A DNA stretch of 64,000 bases from Pseudooceanicola nanhaiensis (GCF_020171315.1 NZ_JAIUZP010000006.1:62001-126000), one strand, 5' to 3'. Positions 35,160 through 44,842 are shown, counted from the first letter of the stretch. Numbers and translations: made by a program. The notes: generated from the sequence alone by a model not told the origin.

Positions 35160-36560
35160 ATGACGCGCGCTACGGCCATCGCTGCCGCCCGGGACCTCGT
35201 GACCGAAGGGCCTTTCTTCAACCGCCTCGCCGACTGGGTCGGCTGGACCACCGAAAGCCAGGTCCCCGAGAAGGCCCCGCTGCTGGCGCAGTTCCTCTCC
35301 GACGTGATGATCCCCACCTTCGAGGAGATGGGCTTCACCTGCCGCCTGCTGGAGCATGAGGCCGCCGCGACGCCCTTCCTGCTGGCCGAGCGGATCGAGG
35401 ATCCGGCGAAGCCCACGATGCTCTGCTACGGCCATGGCGACGTGACCCACGGACAGGCCGCGCAATGGGCTGAGGGCCTCGATCCCTGGTCCCTGACCAA
35501 GCGGGACGGCGCATGGTACGGGCGCGGCTCGGCCGACAACAAGGGCCAGATGCTGACGAACATCTCGGCGCTGGAGCAGGTGCTGGCCGCGCGCGGATCG
35601 CTGGGCTTCAACTGCAAGTACCTCGTCGAGATGGGCGAGGAAGTGGGCTCCCCCGGCCTGCGCGAGATCTGCACCGATTATGCCGAGGCGCTGAAGGCCG
35701 ACGTGCTGATCGCCTCCGACGGGCCGCGCCTCTCGAAGGACCGGCCCACGATCTACCTCGGCTCGCGTCAGGTGCTGGCCTTCGACCTCTCGGTCGAGAG
35801 CCGTCCGCAGGGCTATCACTCCGGCAACTGGGGCGGCCTGCTGAACGATCCGGCCATCGAGCTGGTGCAGGCTCTGTCCACGCTGACCAGCGAACGCGGC
35901 GCGATCCGGGTGCCGGAATGGATGCCCGACAGCCTGCCGAACTCCGTCCGTGACGCGCTGGCCGACTGCACCCTCGACAACGCCCCCGGCGACCCGGAGA
36001 TCGACCCGGACTGGGGCGAGCCCGCGCTGACGCCGGTCGAACGGGTCTACGGCTGGTCCTCCTTCTCGATCCTCGCCATGATCGCCGGCCAGCCCGAGGC
36101 CCCGGTAAACGCGATCCCCGGCTCGGCTCGCGCGCGCTGCCAGCTGCGCTTCGTGGCCGGTGTCGATCCCGAGAAGGCGCTCGACGGGCTACGCCGCCAC
36201 CTCGACGCCCACGGCTGGCAGAAGGTCAAGATCACCGCGACCCAGCGGAAGCTGACCAATGCCACCCGCCTTGATCCCGCCGACCCCTGGGTGGTCTGGG
36301 CCAAGGGCTCGATCACCGAAACGCTGGGAGAGCCCCCCGCGATCCTGCCCAACATCGGTGGCACGATCCCCAACGACGCCTTCACCGAGGGCCTCGGCCT
36401 GCCGACGATCTGGGTGCCGCATTCCTATCCCGGTTGCCGCCAGCACGGGCCCGACGAACACCTGCCCGCCTCGATCGCCGAAAGCGGCGTGGCGCTCATG
36501 ACCGGGCTCTTCTGGGACCTCGGCACCTTCACCACCAAGACACCGGAGGCCTCCGCATGA
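35160..36560 (+). CDS. M20 family metallopeptidase
   Basis: 466 residues, ArgE/DapE/ACY1 type. Metal-site motifs in order: CYGHGDV (His, then the catalytic Asp), GRGSADNKGQ (bridging Asp), EMGEEVGSPG (catalytic Glu pair) and a late histidine in QHGPDEH. Such enzymes cleave dipeptides or deacylate amino acids. Strong AAAGGAG site before ATG 35160. Its stop overlaps the start of a gamma-glutamyltransferase gene, suggesting joint use of gamma-glutamyl peptides such as glutathione and its Cys-Gly product. Confidence 0.87.
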   Translation: MTRATAIAAARDLVTEGPFFNRLADWVGWTTESQVPEKAPLLAQFLSDVMIPTFEEMGFTCRLLEHEAAATPFLLAERIEDPAKPTMLCYGHGDVTHGQAAQWAEGLDPWSLTKRDGAWYGRGSADNKGQMLTNISALEQVLAARGSLGFNCKYLVEMGEEVGSPGLREICTDYAEALKADVLIASDGPRLSKDRPTIYLGSRQVLAFDLSVESRPQGYHSGNWGGLLNDPAIELVQALSTLTSERGAIRVPEWMPDSLPNSVRDALADCTLDNAPGDPEIDPDWGEPALTPVERVYGWSSFSILAMIAGQPEAPVNAIPGSARARCQLRFVAGVDPEKALDGLRRHLDAHGWQKVKITATQRKLTNATRLDPADPWVVWAKGSITETLGEPPAILPNIGGTIPNDAFTEGLGLPTIWVPHSYPGCRQHGPDEHLPASIAESGVALMTGLFWDLGTFTTKTPEASA

Positions 36561-38164
36561 GCCTGCCCCGCACCCACCGTCCCCTCGCCATGGGGCAGAC
36601 CGCTGCCGTGGTCTCGAACCACCCTGCCGCCACGCAGGCCGGGTTCGACATCCTGCGCGCGGGCGGCTCCGCCGCCGATGCCGCTGCCGCGATCTCGCTC
36701 GCGCTGGGCGTGGCAGAGCCCTTCATGTCCGGCCTCGGCGGCGACGGGTTCTACCACTTCTACGATGCAGCGACGGGCGAGAGCACGATCTTCAACGGCA
36801 CCGGCGCGGCCCCGCTGGAGATCCCCGAGGGCACCTATGCCGAGGGCATTCCCGACCTCGGCCCGCTGGCCGTTTCGACCCCCGGTGCGCTGGGCGGCGT
36901 GGCGGCGCTTCAGGCGGCGCATGGGCGGCTCGACTGGGCTGCCGTGGTGCAGCCCGCCATTGCGTTGGCCCGCGACGGCCTGCCGATCAGCCACACCTAC
37001 CGCCGTTTCACTGACCAGTTCATGGGTAGCCTGACGGGCAATGCCTATGCCTCGGCCAGCTATCTGGACGGCGGTGCCCTGCCCGCGCTTGGCCACCTGC
37101 TGAAGCAGCCACAACTGGCCGCCACGCTGGAGGAAATCGCCACCGACGGGGCCGAGACCTTCTATCGCGGCGCGCTTGCCAAGCGCTTCGTCGCGGCCAT
37201 GGCAGAGGCCGGCGTGCTGGTGACCGAGGCCGACATGGCCGCCTTCCGGCCGCAGGCGCAGGCGCCGATCACCGCGACCTACCGCGGCTATGAAATCCGC
37301 CAGACGCCGACCAACTCCATGGGCTTCGCGCTGCTCCAGCAGATGAAGATCCTCGAGCATTTCGACCTCTCGGACTACGGCCCGCGCTCGCCCGAGCTGA
37401 TCCACCTGATGGTGGAGGCCAAGAAACAGGCCTTCCTCGACCGCGAGATCTATTCCGGCGATCCCGACTTCGTCGATTTCGACCCCGAGATCCTGTCGGA
37501 GGCCTATACCGCCGAGATCGCCAAGCGCATCCGGCGCGACGCCGCGCAGGAGGTGCCGATCCCCCTGCCGCAGGGGTCGGGCAACACGACCTATTTCGCC
37601 GTCGTGGATGACGCGGGCAACGCGGTCTCCTGCATCCAGTCGCTCTATGCGCCCTATGGATCGGGCATCGTGGCGGGCGACACGGGTATCCTGCTGAACA
37701 ACCGGATGACCGGCTGGCATCTTGAGGAAGGCCACGCCAACCGCCTCGTGCCCGGGCGCCGGGTGCGCCACACAATGAACGCGCCGATGATGTTCCGGAA
37801 CGGCAAGCCCTGGGCCGTGCTGGGGACGCCGGGAGCCGACGATCAGGTGCAGGTGAACATGCAGGTCATGGTGGCGCTGGTGGACTTCGGCCTCGACCCG
37901 CAGAGCGCGGTGGAAGCGCCGCGCTGGTCCTCGTCGCAGCCGCGCCAGACCAGCAAGTACCCGCATGTGGCGGGCTCCTCGCTGAAGCTGGAAGAGGACT
38001 TCGGCCCCGCGGTGATCGAGGCGCTCGGCGCGCTCGGCCATCCGATGACGACCTGCCCGCCGCTGGAAGGCCCCTGTTCCGTGGGCTGTATCCGGGTGCT
38101 GGAGAACGGGCTGCGCATGGCGGGCGCCGATCCGCGCCGCGATGGCTATGCGCTTGCGTATTGA
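36557..38164 (+). CDS. ggt: gamma-glutamyltransferase-like Ntn hydrolase
   Basis: 535 residues. The precursor should cleave itself before Thr344 in SGNTTYFAVVDDAGNAVS, making the small subunit with the catalytic Thr. The N-terminal block GGSAADAAAAISLALGVAEPFMSGLGGDGF (residues 36-65) is typical of the family. Unlike E. coli Ggt there is no signal sequence, so the enzyme is probably cytoplasmic. This fits the cytosolic M20 peptidase encoded just before it and suggests degradation of imported gamma-glutamyl compounds. Confidence 0.88.
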   Translation: MSLPRTHRPLAMGQTAAVVSNHPAATQAGFDILRAGGSAADAAAAISLALGVAEPFMSGLGGDGFYHFYDAATGESTIFNGTGAAPLEIPEGTYAEGIPDLGPLAVSTPGALGGVAALQAAHGRLDWAAVVQPAIALARDGLPISHTYRRFTDQFMGSLTGNAYASASYLDGGALPALGHLLKQPQLAATLEEIATDGAETFYRGALAKRFVAAMAEAGVLVTEADMAAFRPQAQAPITATYRGYEIRQTPTNSMGFALLQQMKILEHFDLSDYGPRSPELIHLMVEAKKQAFLDREIYSGDPDFVDFDPEILSEAYTAEIAKRIRRDAAQEVPIPLPQGSGNTTYFAVVDDAGNAVSCIQSLYAPYGSGIVAGDTGILLNNRMTGWHLEEGHANRLVPGRRVRHTMNAPMMFRNGKPWAVLGTPGADDQVQVNMQVMVALVDFGLDPQSAVEAPRWSSSQPRQTSKYPHVAGSSLKLEEDFGPAVIEALGALGHPMTTCPPLEGPCSVGCIRVLENGLRMAGADPRRDGYALAY

Positions 38165-38192
38165 GTGCTGAACGAGGCTCTGCGAAGGAAAG

Positions 38193-38225
38193 ACGCCGCC
38201 CCACGGGGCGGCGTTTTGCGTTTCG
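38193..38225 (+). terminator. terminator of M20-ggt operon
   Basis: ACGCCGCCC pairs with GGGCGGCGT across a four-base loop (38193-38214), followed by TTTTGCGTTT. Confidence 0.85.
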
Positions 38226-38342
38226 AAGAGAAGCGAACGGCCTGCCGCTTGCCGGAGCCGTTCCGCTGAACCCGGTTTCACGACGGCCCCAGACGCGCAG
38301 CGCGAGACCGCGCCTCTGCGCCGCCCCCGGCGTGCATCCCAA

Positions 38343-38488
38343 CCATCTGCCACGCAGGGCAGCGCCTGCCTGGGGAGGCGCCGTGCCACTCGGCTGCCGG
38401 TCAGGTGACGCTGATGAAACGCACCCGCACGCCGGAGAGGTGCCGTATCCAAGCGCCTGCCGGGGGGCAGGCAGGCGCTGCCCGGCCT
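38343..38488. repeat. dispersed hairpin repeat, copy 1 (long spacer)
   Basis: Left block 38343-38381 and right block 38453-38488 match the blocks of a second copy at 41536-41613. Within the element GGGCAGCGCCTGCC (38358-38371) is the exact reverse complement of GGCAGGCGCTGCCC (about 38469-38482), so it can form a long hairpin. The two blocks are 71 nt apart here but 4 nt apart in the other copy. The gene-free stretch 38165-38569 holds this element and the terminator of the preceding operon; no gene is seen. Confidence 0.75.
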
Positions 38489-38569
38489 AGCGGCCGGGGG
38501 TACCCTCGTAAGGCATGGTGCCGCTGACCGGCAACGCGGCGGGCGCAATTGGCCTCAAGACACGCCCCC

Positions 38570-41053
38570 TCACTCCGCCGCGACCGCTCCCCCGACCTGC
38601 GCGCCCTGCTCTTCCCGCAGCGCCGGTTCCACCCGCCGCAGCCGCAGTGCATTCGACAGCACGAAGACCGAGGACAGCGCCATCGCCCCCGCCGCCAGCA
38701 TCGGTGACAGCAGCCAGCCGAAGGCCGGGAAGAACACGCCCGCCGCCACCGGGATCAGCACCGTGTTGTAGCCGAAGGCCCAGAACAGGTTCTGCCGGAT
38801 GTTCGCCATGGTCCGCGACGAGACCTCGACCGCGTTCACGACGCCGCGCAGATCGCCCGACATCAGCACAACGTCCGCGCTCTCGATCGCCACGTCCGTG
38901 CCGGTGCCGATGGCGATGCCCACATCCGCATGGGCGAGCGCCGGTGCGTCGTTGATGCCGTCGCCCACGAAAGCCACCTTGCGGCCGCCCTCCGCGAGGC
39001 TCTCCAGCGCAGCCACCTTGCCGTCAGGCAGCACGCCCGCGATCACCCGGTCGATGCCGGTCTCGGCCGCGATCGCCTCCGCCGTGGCCTGCTTGTCGCC
39101 GGTGATCATCGCCACCTCCAGCCCGCGCGCGCGCAGCGCCGCGATGGCCTCGGCCGAGGCGCGTTTCACCGGGTCGGACACCGCGATCACCGCCGCCACC
39201 TGCCCGTCCACCGCCGCAAAGAGCGCCGTGCGCCCCCGGCCCGCCAGACGGGCCTCGACCTCGGCCAAAGCCCCCATGTCGACGCCTTCGCGCGCCATCA
39301 ACCGGTCCGCGCCCACCAGCACGTCGCGGCCCGCGACCACTGCCCGCACGCCGTAGCCGGTGATCGAGGTGAAGCCCTCGGCCGCAGGCACCTCCAGCGC
39401 CGAGGCGCCGCGCAGGATCGCCTGTGCCACCGGGTGTTCCGATCCGGCCTCGACCGCCGCCACGAGCGCCAGCACCTCGTCCCGCTCGAACCCGTCTGCC
39501 AACTCCACCTCGGTCAGCTCGGGGCGGCCTTCGGTCACCGTGCCGGTCTTGTCCAGCGCCACGACTTCCACATCCGCAAGCGCCTGAAGCGCATCGCCCT
39601 TGCGGAAGAGCACGCCCAGATCGGCCGCCCGCCCGGTGCCCACCATGATCGAGGTCGGCGTCGCCAGCCCCATGGCGCAGGGACAGGCGATGATCAGCAC
39701 CGATACGGCGGCGACGAGCGCATGGCTCAACACCGGCGCGGGGCCGAAGACCAGCCAGACCAGCAGCGTCAGAAGCGCCACGCCCATGACCGCAGGCACG
39801 AAGTAGAGCGTGATCCGGTCGACAAGGCCCTGAATCGGCAGCTTGGCGCCCTGCGCCTGTTCCACCATGCGGATGATCTGGGCCAGCGTCGTATCGCCGC
39901 CCACCCGCGTCGCGCGGAAGCGGAAACCGCCCGCGCCGTTCACCGTGCCGCCGGTCACCGCATCGCCCTCGACCTTGGTCACGGGCAGCGGCTCGCCGGT
40001 GATCATGCTCTCGTCCACGTGGCTCTCGCCCGAGATCACCTCGCCATCCACGGCGATCCGCTCGCCGGGGCGCACGATCAGCACGTCGCCCGCGCGGATC
40101 TGCTCGATGGACACATCCTGCGCCGCGCCGTCCCGCTCGACCCGCGCGGTGCGCACCTGAAGCCCCAGCAGTTTCTGGATCGCGGCCCCGGTGCGGCCCT
40201 TGGCGCGGGCCTCCATGAAGCGGCCCAGCAGGATCAGCACGACGATCACTGCGGCGGCCTCGAAGTAGACCGCGCGCGCCGTCTCGGGCAGCAGACCCGG
40301 CAGGAAGGTCGCCACGACGGAGAAGGACCACGCCGCCAGCGTCCCCACGGCGACGAGGGAGTTCATGTCCGGCGCACCCTTCAGCAGCGCGGGGATCCCC
40401 TTGGCATAGAACATCCGCCCCGGTCCGATCAGCACCAGCGTCGTCAGCACGAACTGGATCAGCCACGAGGTCTGATGCCCGATGGTCTGCCCGATCCAGT
40501 GATGGAACCCCGGTATCACATGGCCGCCCATCTCCAGCACGAAGACCGGCAGGGCCAATGCGCCCGCCAGCAGGGTGCGCCGGGCCAGGTGGCGCGCCTC
40601 CTCGGCCTTGCGCTCGCCCTGGGTCTGGGCGGCATCGGCCTGCGCGATCTCCGCCGGATAGCCCGCCTCCTCTGAGGCGCGCATCAGGTCGGAGGGCGTC
40701 ACCGCGCCCTCCATGTAGCGCACCGTCGCCGTCTCCGAGGCGAGGTTCACGTTCACGTCCAGCACGCCCGGCTGCTTCTTCAGCGCCCGGTCCACGCGGC
40801 CCACACATGAGGCGCAGGTCATCTCCGCGACATTCAGCGTGACCTCATGGGCCCGCGCCGGGTAGCCCGCCGCCTCCAGCGTGTCGAAGACCCGCGACGC
40901 GTCGCCCTCGATGTCGAGGGCCGCGCTTTCGCTGGCGAGGTTGACCGAGACGTTGGAGGCGCCTTCGATCCCCTCCAGCGCCCGTTGCACGCGCCCCACG
41001 CAGGACGCGCAGGACATCCCCTCCACGGCGATAGTCAGGTGCTGCATGCTCAT
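38570..41053 (-). CDS. copA: copper-exporting P1B-type ATPase CopA
   Basis: 827 residues. Two N-terminal heavy-metal domains carry GMSCASC (Cys15, Cys18) and EMTCASC (Cys80, Cys83). They are followed by membrane helices, the ion-path motif CPC in [13 protein letters not shown], the phosphorylation site DKTGT, the [10 protein letters not shown] histidine-proline motif of heavy-metal pumps and [10 protein letters not shown]. It exports Cu(I) from the cytoplasm. The ATG at 41053 follows AAGGAGG. A CueR-type promoter element lies 40-60 bp upstream. Divergent from the copZ-like gene. Confidence 0.95.
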   Translation of the reverse strand: MSMQHLTIAVEGMSCASCVGRVQRALEGIEGASNVSVNLASESAALDIEGDASRVFDTLEAAGYPARAHEVTLNVAEMTCASCVGRVDRALKKQPGVLDVNVNLASETATVRYMEGAVTPSDLMRASEEAGYPAEIAQADAAQTQGERKAEEARHLARRTLLAGALALPVFVLEMGGHVIPGFHHWIGQTIGHQTSWLIQFVLTTLVLIGPGRMFYAKGIPALLKGAPDMNSLVAVGTLAAWSFSVVATFLPGLLPETARAVYFEAAAVIVVLILLGRFMEARAKGRTGAAIQKLLGLQVRTARVERDGAAQDVSIEQIRAGDVLIVRPGERIAVDGEVISGESHVDESMITGEPLPVTKVEGDAVTGGTVNGAGGFRFRATRVGGDTTLAQIIRMVEQAQGAKLPIQGLVDRITLYFVPAVMGVALLTLLVWLVFGPAPVLSHALVAAVSVLIIACPCAMGLATPTSIMVGTGRAADLGVLFRKGDALQALADVEVVALDKTGTVTEGRPELTEVELADGFERDEVLALVAAVEAGSEHPVAQAILRGASALEVPAAEGFTSITGYGVRAVVAGRDVLVGADRLMAREGVDMGALAEVEARLAGRGRTALFAAVDGQVAAVIAVSDPVKRASAEAIAALRARGLEVAMITGDKQATAEAIAAETGIDRVIAGVLPDGKVAALESLAEGGRKVAFVGDGINDAPALAHADVGIAIGTGTDVAIESADVVLMSGDLRGVVNAVEVSSRTMANIRQNLFWAFGYNTVLIPVAAGVFFPAFGWLLSPMLAAGAMALSSVFVLSNALRLRRVEPALREEQGAQVGGAVAAE

Positions 41054-41091
41054 CTCGGGCCTCCTTTGACGACGGTCTGTGCAGGAGATGA

Positions 41092-41116
41092 GGCTTCCAG
41101 CCGCTGGAAGGTCAAG
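41092..41116 (-). promoter_or_regulatory. CueR/MerR-type promoter of copA
   Basis: Minus strand reads CTTGACC (-35) running into TTCCAGCGGCTGGAAG, a clean inverted repeat (41110-41094). An operator inside an overlong -35/-10 spacer is the mark of MerR-family copper activators. Confidence 0.75.
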
Positions 41117-41143
41117 AGCTTGCGGAAATTTCTTTCCTCCCTC

Positions 41144-41174
41144 TTGACCTTGCCCCGCTGGAAGGTCGCATCTC
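41144..41174 (+). promoter_or_regulatory. CueR/MerR-type promoter of copZ
   Basis: TTGACC (41144-41149) overlaps ACCTTGCCCCGCTGGAAGGT (41147-41166), whose outer ACCTT and AAGGT arms are complementary. The -10 would lie about 19-20 bp downstream near 41169. It mirrors the copA element, so the two genes are co-induced by copper. Confidence 0.75.
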
Positions 41175-41205
41175 CCTCTCACATCCTCGCAAACAGGAGG
41201 CAGAG

Positions 41206-41403
41206 ATGACCAAGTTTCAGGTGCCCGACATGAGCTGCGGCCATTGCAGCAAGGCAATCACCAAGGCGATCACCGAACTGGACCCGGCGGCGCAGGTGAC
41301 CTGCGATCTGGAAAGCAAGATCGTCAGCGTGGAGAGCGCACAGGACGCCGCCGCCCTGAAGGGCGCGATCGAAAGCGAAGGCTACGCGGTGAGCGCGGCC
41401 TGA
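41206..41403 (+). CDS. copZ: copper chaperone CopZ
   Basis: 65 residues, a single heavy-metal-associated domain with Cu(I)-binding Cys11 and Cys14 in [11 protein letters not shown]. It would carry Cu(I) to CopA, whose gene is divergent. AGGAGG ribosome site. The spacing from the CueR-type promoter is about 35 bp. Confidence 0.93.
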   Translation: MTKFQVPDMSCGHCSKAITKAITELDPAAQVTCDLESKIVSVESAQDAAALKGAIESEGYAVSAA

Positions 41404-41535
41404 TCGGTCGCGGCGCTGCCGGAGCCGCACGGCATCCGGTGGCGCCTTATGATCCCCGCTGACAGCAGGCGACGCGGTGTCGCCCGCCTGCATCCACTCT
41501 CGCTACGTCTTGCGCTTAGCGGCCAGCACCCGCAG

Positions 41536-41625
41536 CCATCCCCCACGAAGGGCAGCGCCTGTCTGGGGAGGCGCGAATGCGCCTGCCGGGGGGCAGGCAG
41601 GCGCAGCCCGGCCCGAGGCCGGGCG
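41536..41625. repeat. dispersed hairpin repeat, copy 2 (short spacer)
   Basis: Blocks CCATC..CCACG.AGGGCAGCG (41536 onward) and GCGCCTGCCGGGGGGCAGG (41579 onward) match copy 1 at 38343-38488 with few differences, but are separated by only GAAT (41575-41578). A CCCGGCC/GGCCGGG hairpin follows (to 41625). The stretch 41404-41802 otherwise contains no recognisable gene; short open frames through it have repeat-derived composition. Confidence 0.75.
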
Positions 41626-41802
41626 GGGCATGGGTGGAGAGAACAGCACTCTTGGGCATGGTTTGAAGCCGCGCGCCCGTATCCCTGCGCGGCGCGGCCT
41701 TCCCTGCATCCATGCGCGTCTCGGCGTTTCCTGTCTCCACGCGCGTCTTGGAGGCTCTCGGTTCCATGCGTGTCGTGGCGCTATGCGGACAATCCCCCAG
41801 GC

Positions 41803-42462
41803 TCAAACCACCAGCGGCGCGGCCTCGATCAGCTCTGCCCGGATCAGCCCGCGCAGGGAATTCCCGACCCAGAGCTCGGCCCCCGCAAGATCGTCGAGAC
41901 GGATCTCCGCCTCGCGGCAGCGACCTATTTCCAGCATCTCCTCACGCAGGATGCCCGGCAGGAGCCCCGCCGAAACCGGTGACGTCAAAACATCACCTTC
42001 GACCCGCAAGCGACAGAAAACATTCATGAAAGACCCCTCGCAGAGCACGCCCTGCGTATTCGCGAAGAGCCATTCGTCCACGCCCTCGGGCCGGGCCCTC
42101 AGCGCCTGATCATAGAGCGCCCGGTGGGTCGTCTTGATCGCCAGATAGGGATCGGAGGCCTCCAGCCGCACCGGGTGCAACGCCACGCGCATCGCCTCTG
42201 GCGCAGGCCCCTCCATGGGCACGCAGGCCACCTCCAGGCCGCCCGCCGCGTCCATCGTCAGGCGCATCCGCGCCACCGGGGCGCAGACCGCGGCCTCCAG
42301 CGCCGCCCGGGCCGCCGTGGCATCGAAGGGATAACCCAGACCCGCGCAGGTGCGCGCGGCGCGGGCCATGTGACGCTCCACCCGGACCAACTCGCCCTCC
42401 CAGCGGAGGGTTTCGATCACCTTCAATCCCGGCTCAGCAAGGTCGCGAAACGTGCCTTCCAC
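41803..42462 (-). CDS. pabC: aminodeoxychorismate lyase-like aminotransferase IV
   Basis: 219-residue fold-type IV PLP protein. It has an early conserved Arg region (ERHMARAARTCAGLGYPF), the lysine-bearing IKTTHRALYDQAL and the C-terminal NTQGVLCEGSFMNVF plus PGILREEMLE blocks of the family. Next to pabB, it should release pyruvate from aminodeoxychorismate to give p-aminobenzoate for folate. The GTG at 42462 follows GAGGAGG and overlaps the end of pabB by 40 bp. Branched-chain or D-amino-acid transaminase activity is less likely in this setting. Confidence 0.8.
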   Translation of the reverse strand: MEGTFRDLAEPGLKVIETLRWEGELVRVERHMARAARTCAGLGYPFDATAARAALEAAVCAPVARMRLTMDAAGGLEVACVPMEGPAPEAMRVALHPVRLEASDPYLAIKTTHRALYDQALRARPEGVDEWLFANTQGVLCEGSFMNVFCRLRVEGDVLTSPVSAGLLPGILREEMLEIGRCREAEIRLDDLAGAELWVGNSLRGLIRAELIEAAPLVV

Positions 42463-43586
42463 AGCGCCTCCTCGTATTCGTCATCGCCGCGGGAATCCTG
42501 CACGATCCCGCCGCCCACATCCAGCCGCAGCCCGCCGCCCGGCTGCGCCACCAGCGTGCGGATCGCCACGTTGAAGGCCGCCTGCCCGTCCGGCGCCATC
42601 CAGCCGATCGCCCCGCAGTAGGGCCCGCGCGGCCCATGCTCCAGCGCCCGCAGCGCCTTCATCGCCGCGATCTTGGGCGCGCCGGTGATCGAGCCGCAGG
42701 GGAAGAGCGCCTCGAAGATCTCGGGCAGGCCCACGCCGGGCAGCAGCTCCGCCGTCACGCGCGACACCATCTGGTGCACGGTGGCGAAGCTTTCGACCAC
42801 GCAGAGATCGGGCACATGCACCGAACCCGTGCGGGAAATCCGGCTGACGTCGTTGCGGATCAGGTCCACGATCATGACGTTCTCGGCGCGGTTCTTCTCG
42901 TCCTCCATGAGGAAGCGCCGGGCGGCCTCGTCGGCCTCCGGGTCGGGATCGCGCGGCATGGTGCCCTTCATGGGCGTGAGCACGATCTGCCCGTCGCCAT
43001 GGATGCGGAAGAAACTCTCGGGCGAGCGTGACAGCACCGGGCGGTCCCCGAGCGCCACGAAGGCACCGTGCTGCACCGGCTGCGCCTGCACCAATGCGCC
43101 CCAGAGCGCCAGCAGCGGCAGGCGGCTCTCCATCTCCAGCGGCATGGTGAGGTTGGCCTGATACCATTCGCCCTTGCGGATGCCCGCTTTCACCGCGTCG
43201 AAAGCGGCCAGATAGGCCTCCCGCGACCAGAGCGGCCGGGGGGCGGAAAGCGCGGGCGTTTCGGCCAGGGCGCAGGCGCGATCCTGCAGAGGCTGGCCAT
43301 CCTCGACGCCCTCGAAGACGCCAAATTCCAGCAACGGCCCCTCCGGCAGTGCCGTCCCTACGGCCCGCAGCGCGGGGTCGAGGGCGAAACCCGCCTCGTA
43401 GGCCGCCAGCCCCGCGATCCAGAAGCCCTCGCGGCGCAGCGCCTCGGCCCGACGGAGCACGGGCAGCACCTCGTCCAGCACCTGGGCCCGCAGCACCTCG
43501 CGCGGGGCGCGGAAGAGATCGACCCCGCCCGACGGCCCCCGGTCGAAGAGCACCGCAGGCCCGCAGCCCAACACATCCGCCGTCAT
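42423..43586 (-). CDS. pabB: aminodeoxychorismate synthase component I
   Basis: 387 residues, chorismate-binding domain. Blocks seen are EWYQANLTMPLEM, LSRSPESFFRIHGDGQIVLTPMKGTMPRD, ENVMIVDLIRNDVSRI and FPCGSITGAPKIAAMK, all typical of PabB. It aminates chorismate on the way to p-aminobenzoate and needs a glutamine amidotransferase (PabA), not found in this window. Its first codons overlap the stop of the LysR gene upstream, so PABA synthesis is transcriptionally tied to the aromatic-acid region. Confidence 0.9.
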   Translation of the reverse strand: MTADVLGCGPAVLFDRGPSGGVDLFRAPREVLRAQVLDEVLPVLRRAEALRREGFWIAGLAAYEAGFALDPALRAVGTALPEGPLLEFGVFEGVEDGQPLQDRACALAETPALSAPRPLWSREAYLAAFDAVKAGIRKGEWYQANLTMPLEMESRLPLLALWGALVQAQPVQHGAFVALGDRPVLSRSPESFFRIHGDGQIVLTPMKGTMPRDPDPEADEAARRFLMEDEKNRAENVMIVDLIRNDVSRISRTGSVHVPDLCVVESFATVHQMVSRVTAELLPGVGLPEIFEALFPCGSITGAPKIAAMKALRALEHGPRGPYCGAIGWMAPDGQAAFNVAIRTLVAQPGGGLRLDVGGGIVQDSRGDDEYEEALWKARFATLLSRD

Positions 43587-44761
43587 GTCAGCTCTCCCAC
43601 AACCTGCCGCAGGATCTCGAGAAACCGCGCCTGCGGGACCGAGGGCAGCCAGCCCTCCACATGGGTCACGCCGATGTCGCGGCCGCTGCCCGACAGCGCA
43701 TAATGGATCGGCACCATCAGGCCCTGCGCGATGTCGCGCTGCACCTGAAGCCGCGAGGTCACGGTCAGCCGGTCAGAGCCCATGAGCAGCCCCCGCATCA
43801 CCGAATGGGCCCCGGTCTCGATCGGCAGGGGCAGCTCGGGCGCCGGTTTCAGCACCGATTGCATCGCCTCGAAATAGCCCCGCGCCGGGGCGCCGACCCG
43901 GGGCGCGATCCAGGGATAGCGCGCCAGATCGACCAGCCGGACCGAGGCCAGCCCCGCCAGCGGATGACCGGGCCGCGCGACGACGAGCAGTTCATCCGAA
44001 AAGAGCCGCATCTGCACCAGCTGATCGGGCAGCCCCTCGGGCCGCAGCGCCCCCACGAGCATGTCCAGATCGCCACGCCAGAGTCCGCGCACGAGGCTGT
44101 CGTAATCGCCGTCCACCACCTGCGGGGCGACGGCGGGAAACTCGGGCGCGAAACGGTTCAGCGCCTCGGGCAGGATCATCGCCTGCACCAGCGGCAGGCA
44201 GCCGATGGCCAGCCGGCCACCGGCCACGCCTTGCAGGCCCAGCACGTCCTCCTGCCCCTGCCGGAACTCGTTCAGCGCCAGTTTGAAGACCCGCGCCAGC
44301 TCCTCGGCCTGCCGGGTCGGGCGGCCGTGATCGAAGAGCGCGCCGGTCTGCGCCTCCAGCTCGCGGCAGGCGCGGCTGACGGACGACGCCGCCCGCCCCA
44401 TGCGCACCGCCGCCGCGCGCATCCCCCCGTGATCCACCGCAGCGATGAGCGATTGCATCTGGTTCAGCGTCACCAGCCGGTCGAGGTGATCGCGCTGCGC
44501 AAGGGGGCCTGCCATGCGCAGGAAGGCAAAGCCGCGCAGCAGGCGCGCGGCAAAGATCTGCCCCGCCTCGGTCGGCTGCATCCCCTTGGCATTGCGCAAG
44601 AAAAGCGCGGCCCCCAGCGAACTCTCGGCCTTCGCTAGCCCCTGCGCGAGCGCAGGCTGCGACAGGTTCAGCCGCTCCGCCGCCGCGGACATGGTGCCGC
44701 CCTCGGCGATGGCGACGATCCCGGCGAGGTGCCGGAGGTTCGGAAGCGGCGGCGCGGTCAT
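43583..44761 (-). CDS. LysR-type regulator with two tandem HTH domains
   Basis: 392 residues, about 90 longer than a usual LysR protein. The first winged helix is residues 8-66 (LRHLAGIVAIAEGGTMSAAAERLNLSQPALAQ). A second related domain is residues 94-150 (LVTLNQMQSLIAAVDHGGMRAAAVRMGRAASSVSRACRELE), and the effector-binding domain starts near residue 170 (GRLAIGCLPLVQAMILPEAL). Close neighbours are metF and the gallate-pathway genes, so it may sense an aromatic acid or ring-cleavage product. Its stop overlaps pabB. Confidence 0.82.
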   Translation of the reverse strand: MTAPPLPNLRHLAGIVAIAEGGTMSAAAERLNLSQPALAQGLAKAESSLGAALFLRNAKGMQPTEAGQIFAARLLRGFAFLRMAGPLAQRDHLDRLVTLNQMQSLIAAVDHGGMRAAAVRMGRAASSVSRACRELEAQTGALFDHGRPTRQAEELARVFKLALNEFRQGQEDVLGLQGVAGGRLAIGCLPLVQAMILPEALNRFAPEFPAVAPQVVDGDYDSLVRGLWRGDLDMLVGALRPEGLPDQLVQMRLFSDELLVVARPGHPLAGLASVRLVDLARYPWIAPRVGAPARGYFEAMQSVLKPAPELPLPIETGAHSVMRGLLMGSDRLTVTSRLQVQRDIAQGLMVPIHYALSGSGRDIGVTHVEGWLPSVPQARFLEILRQVVGELT

Positions 44762-44842
44762 GCGTGCAGGGTCACCCTTGGTTCAGGGCGGGGTATCAAA
44801 CCCCTGCGCCCCGGGGCAACTGCCTTTCGCGACGCTCCGCGG

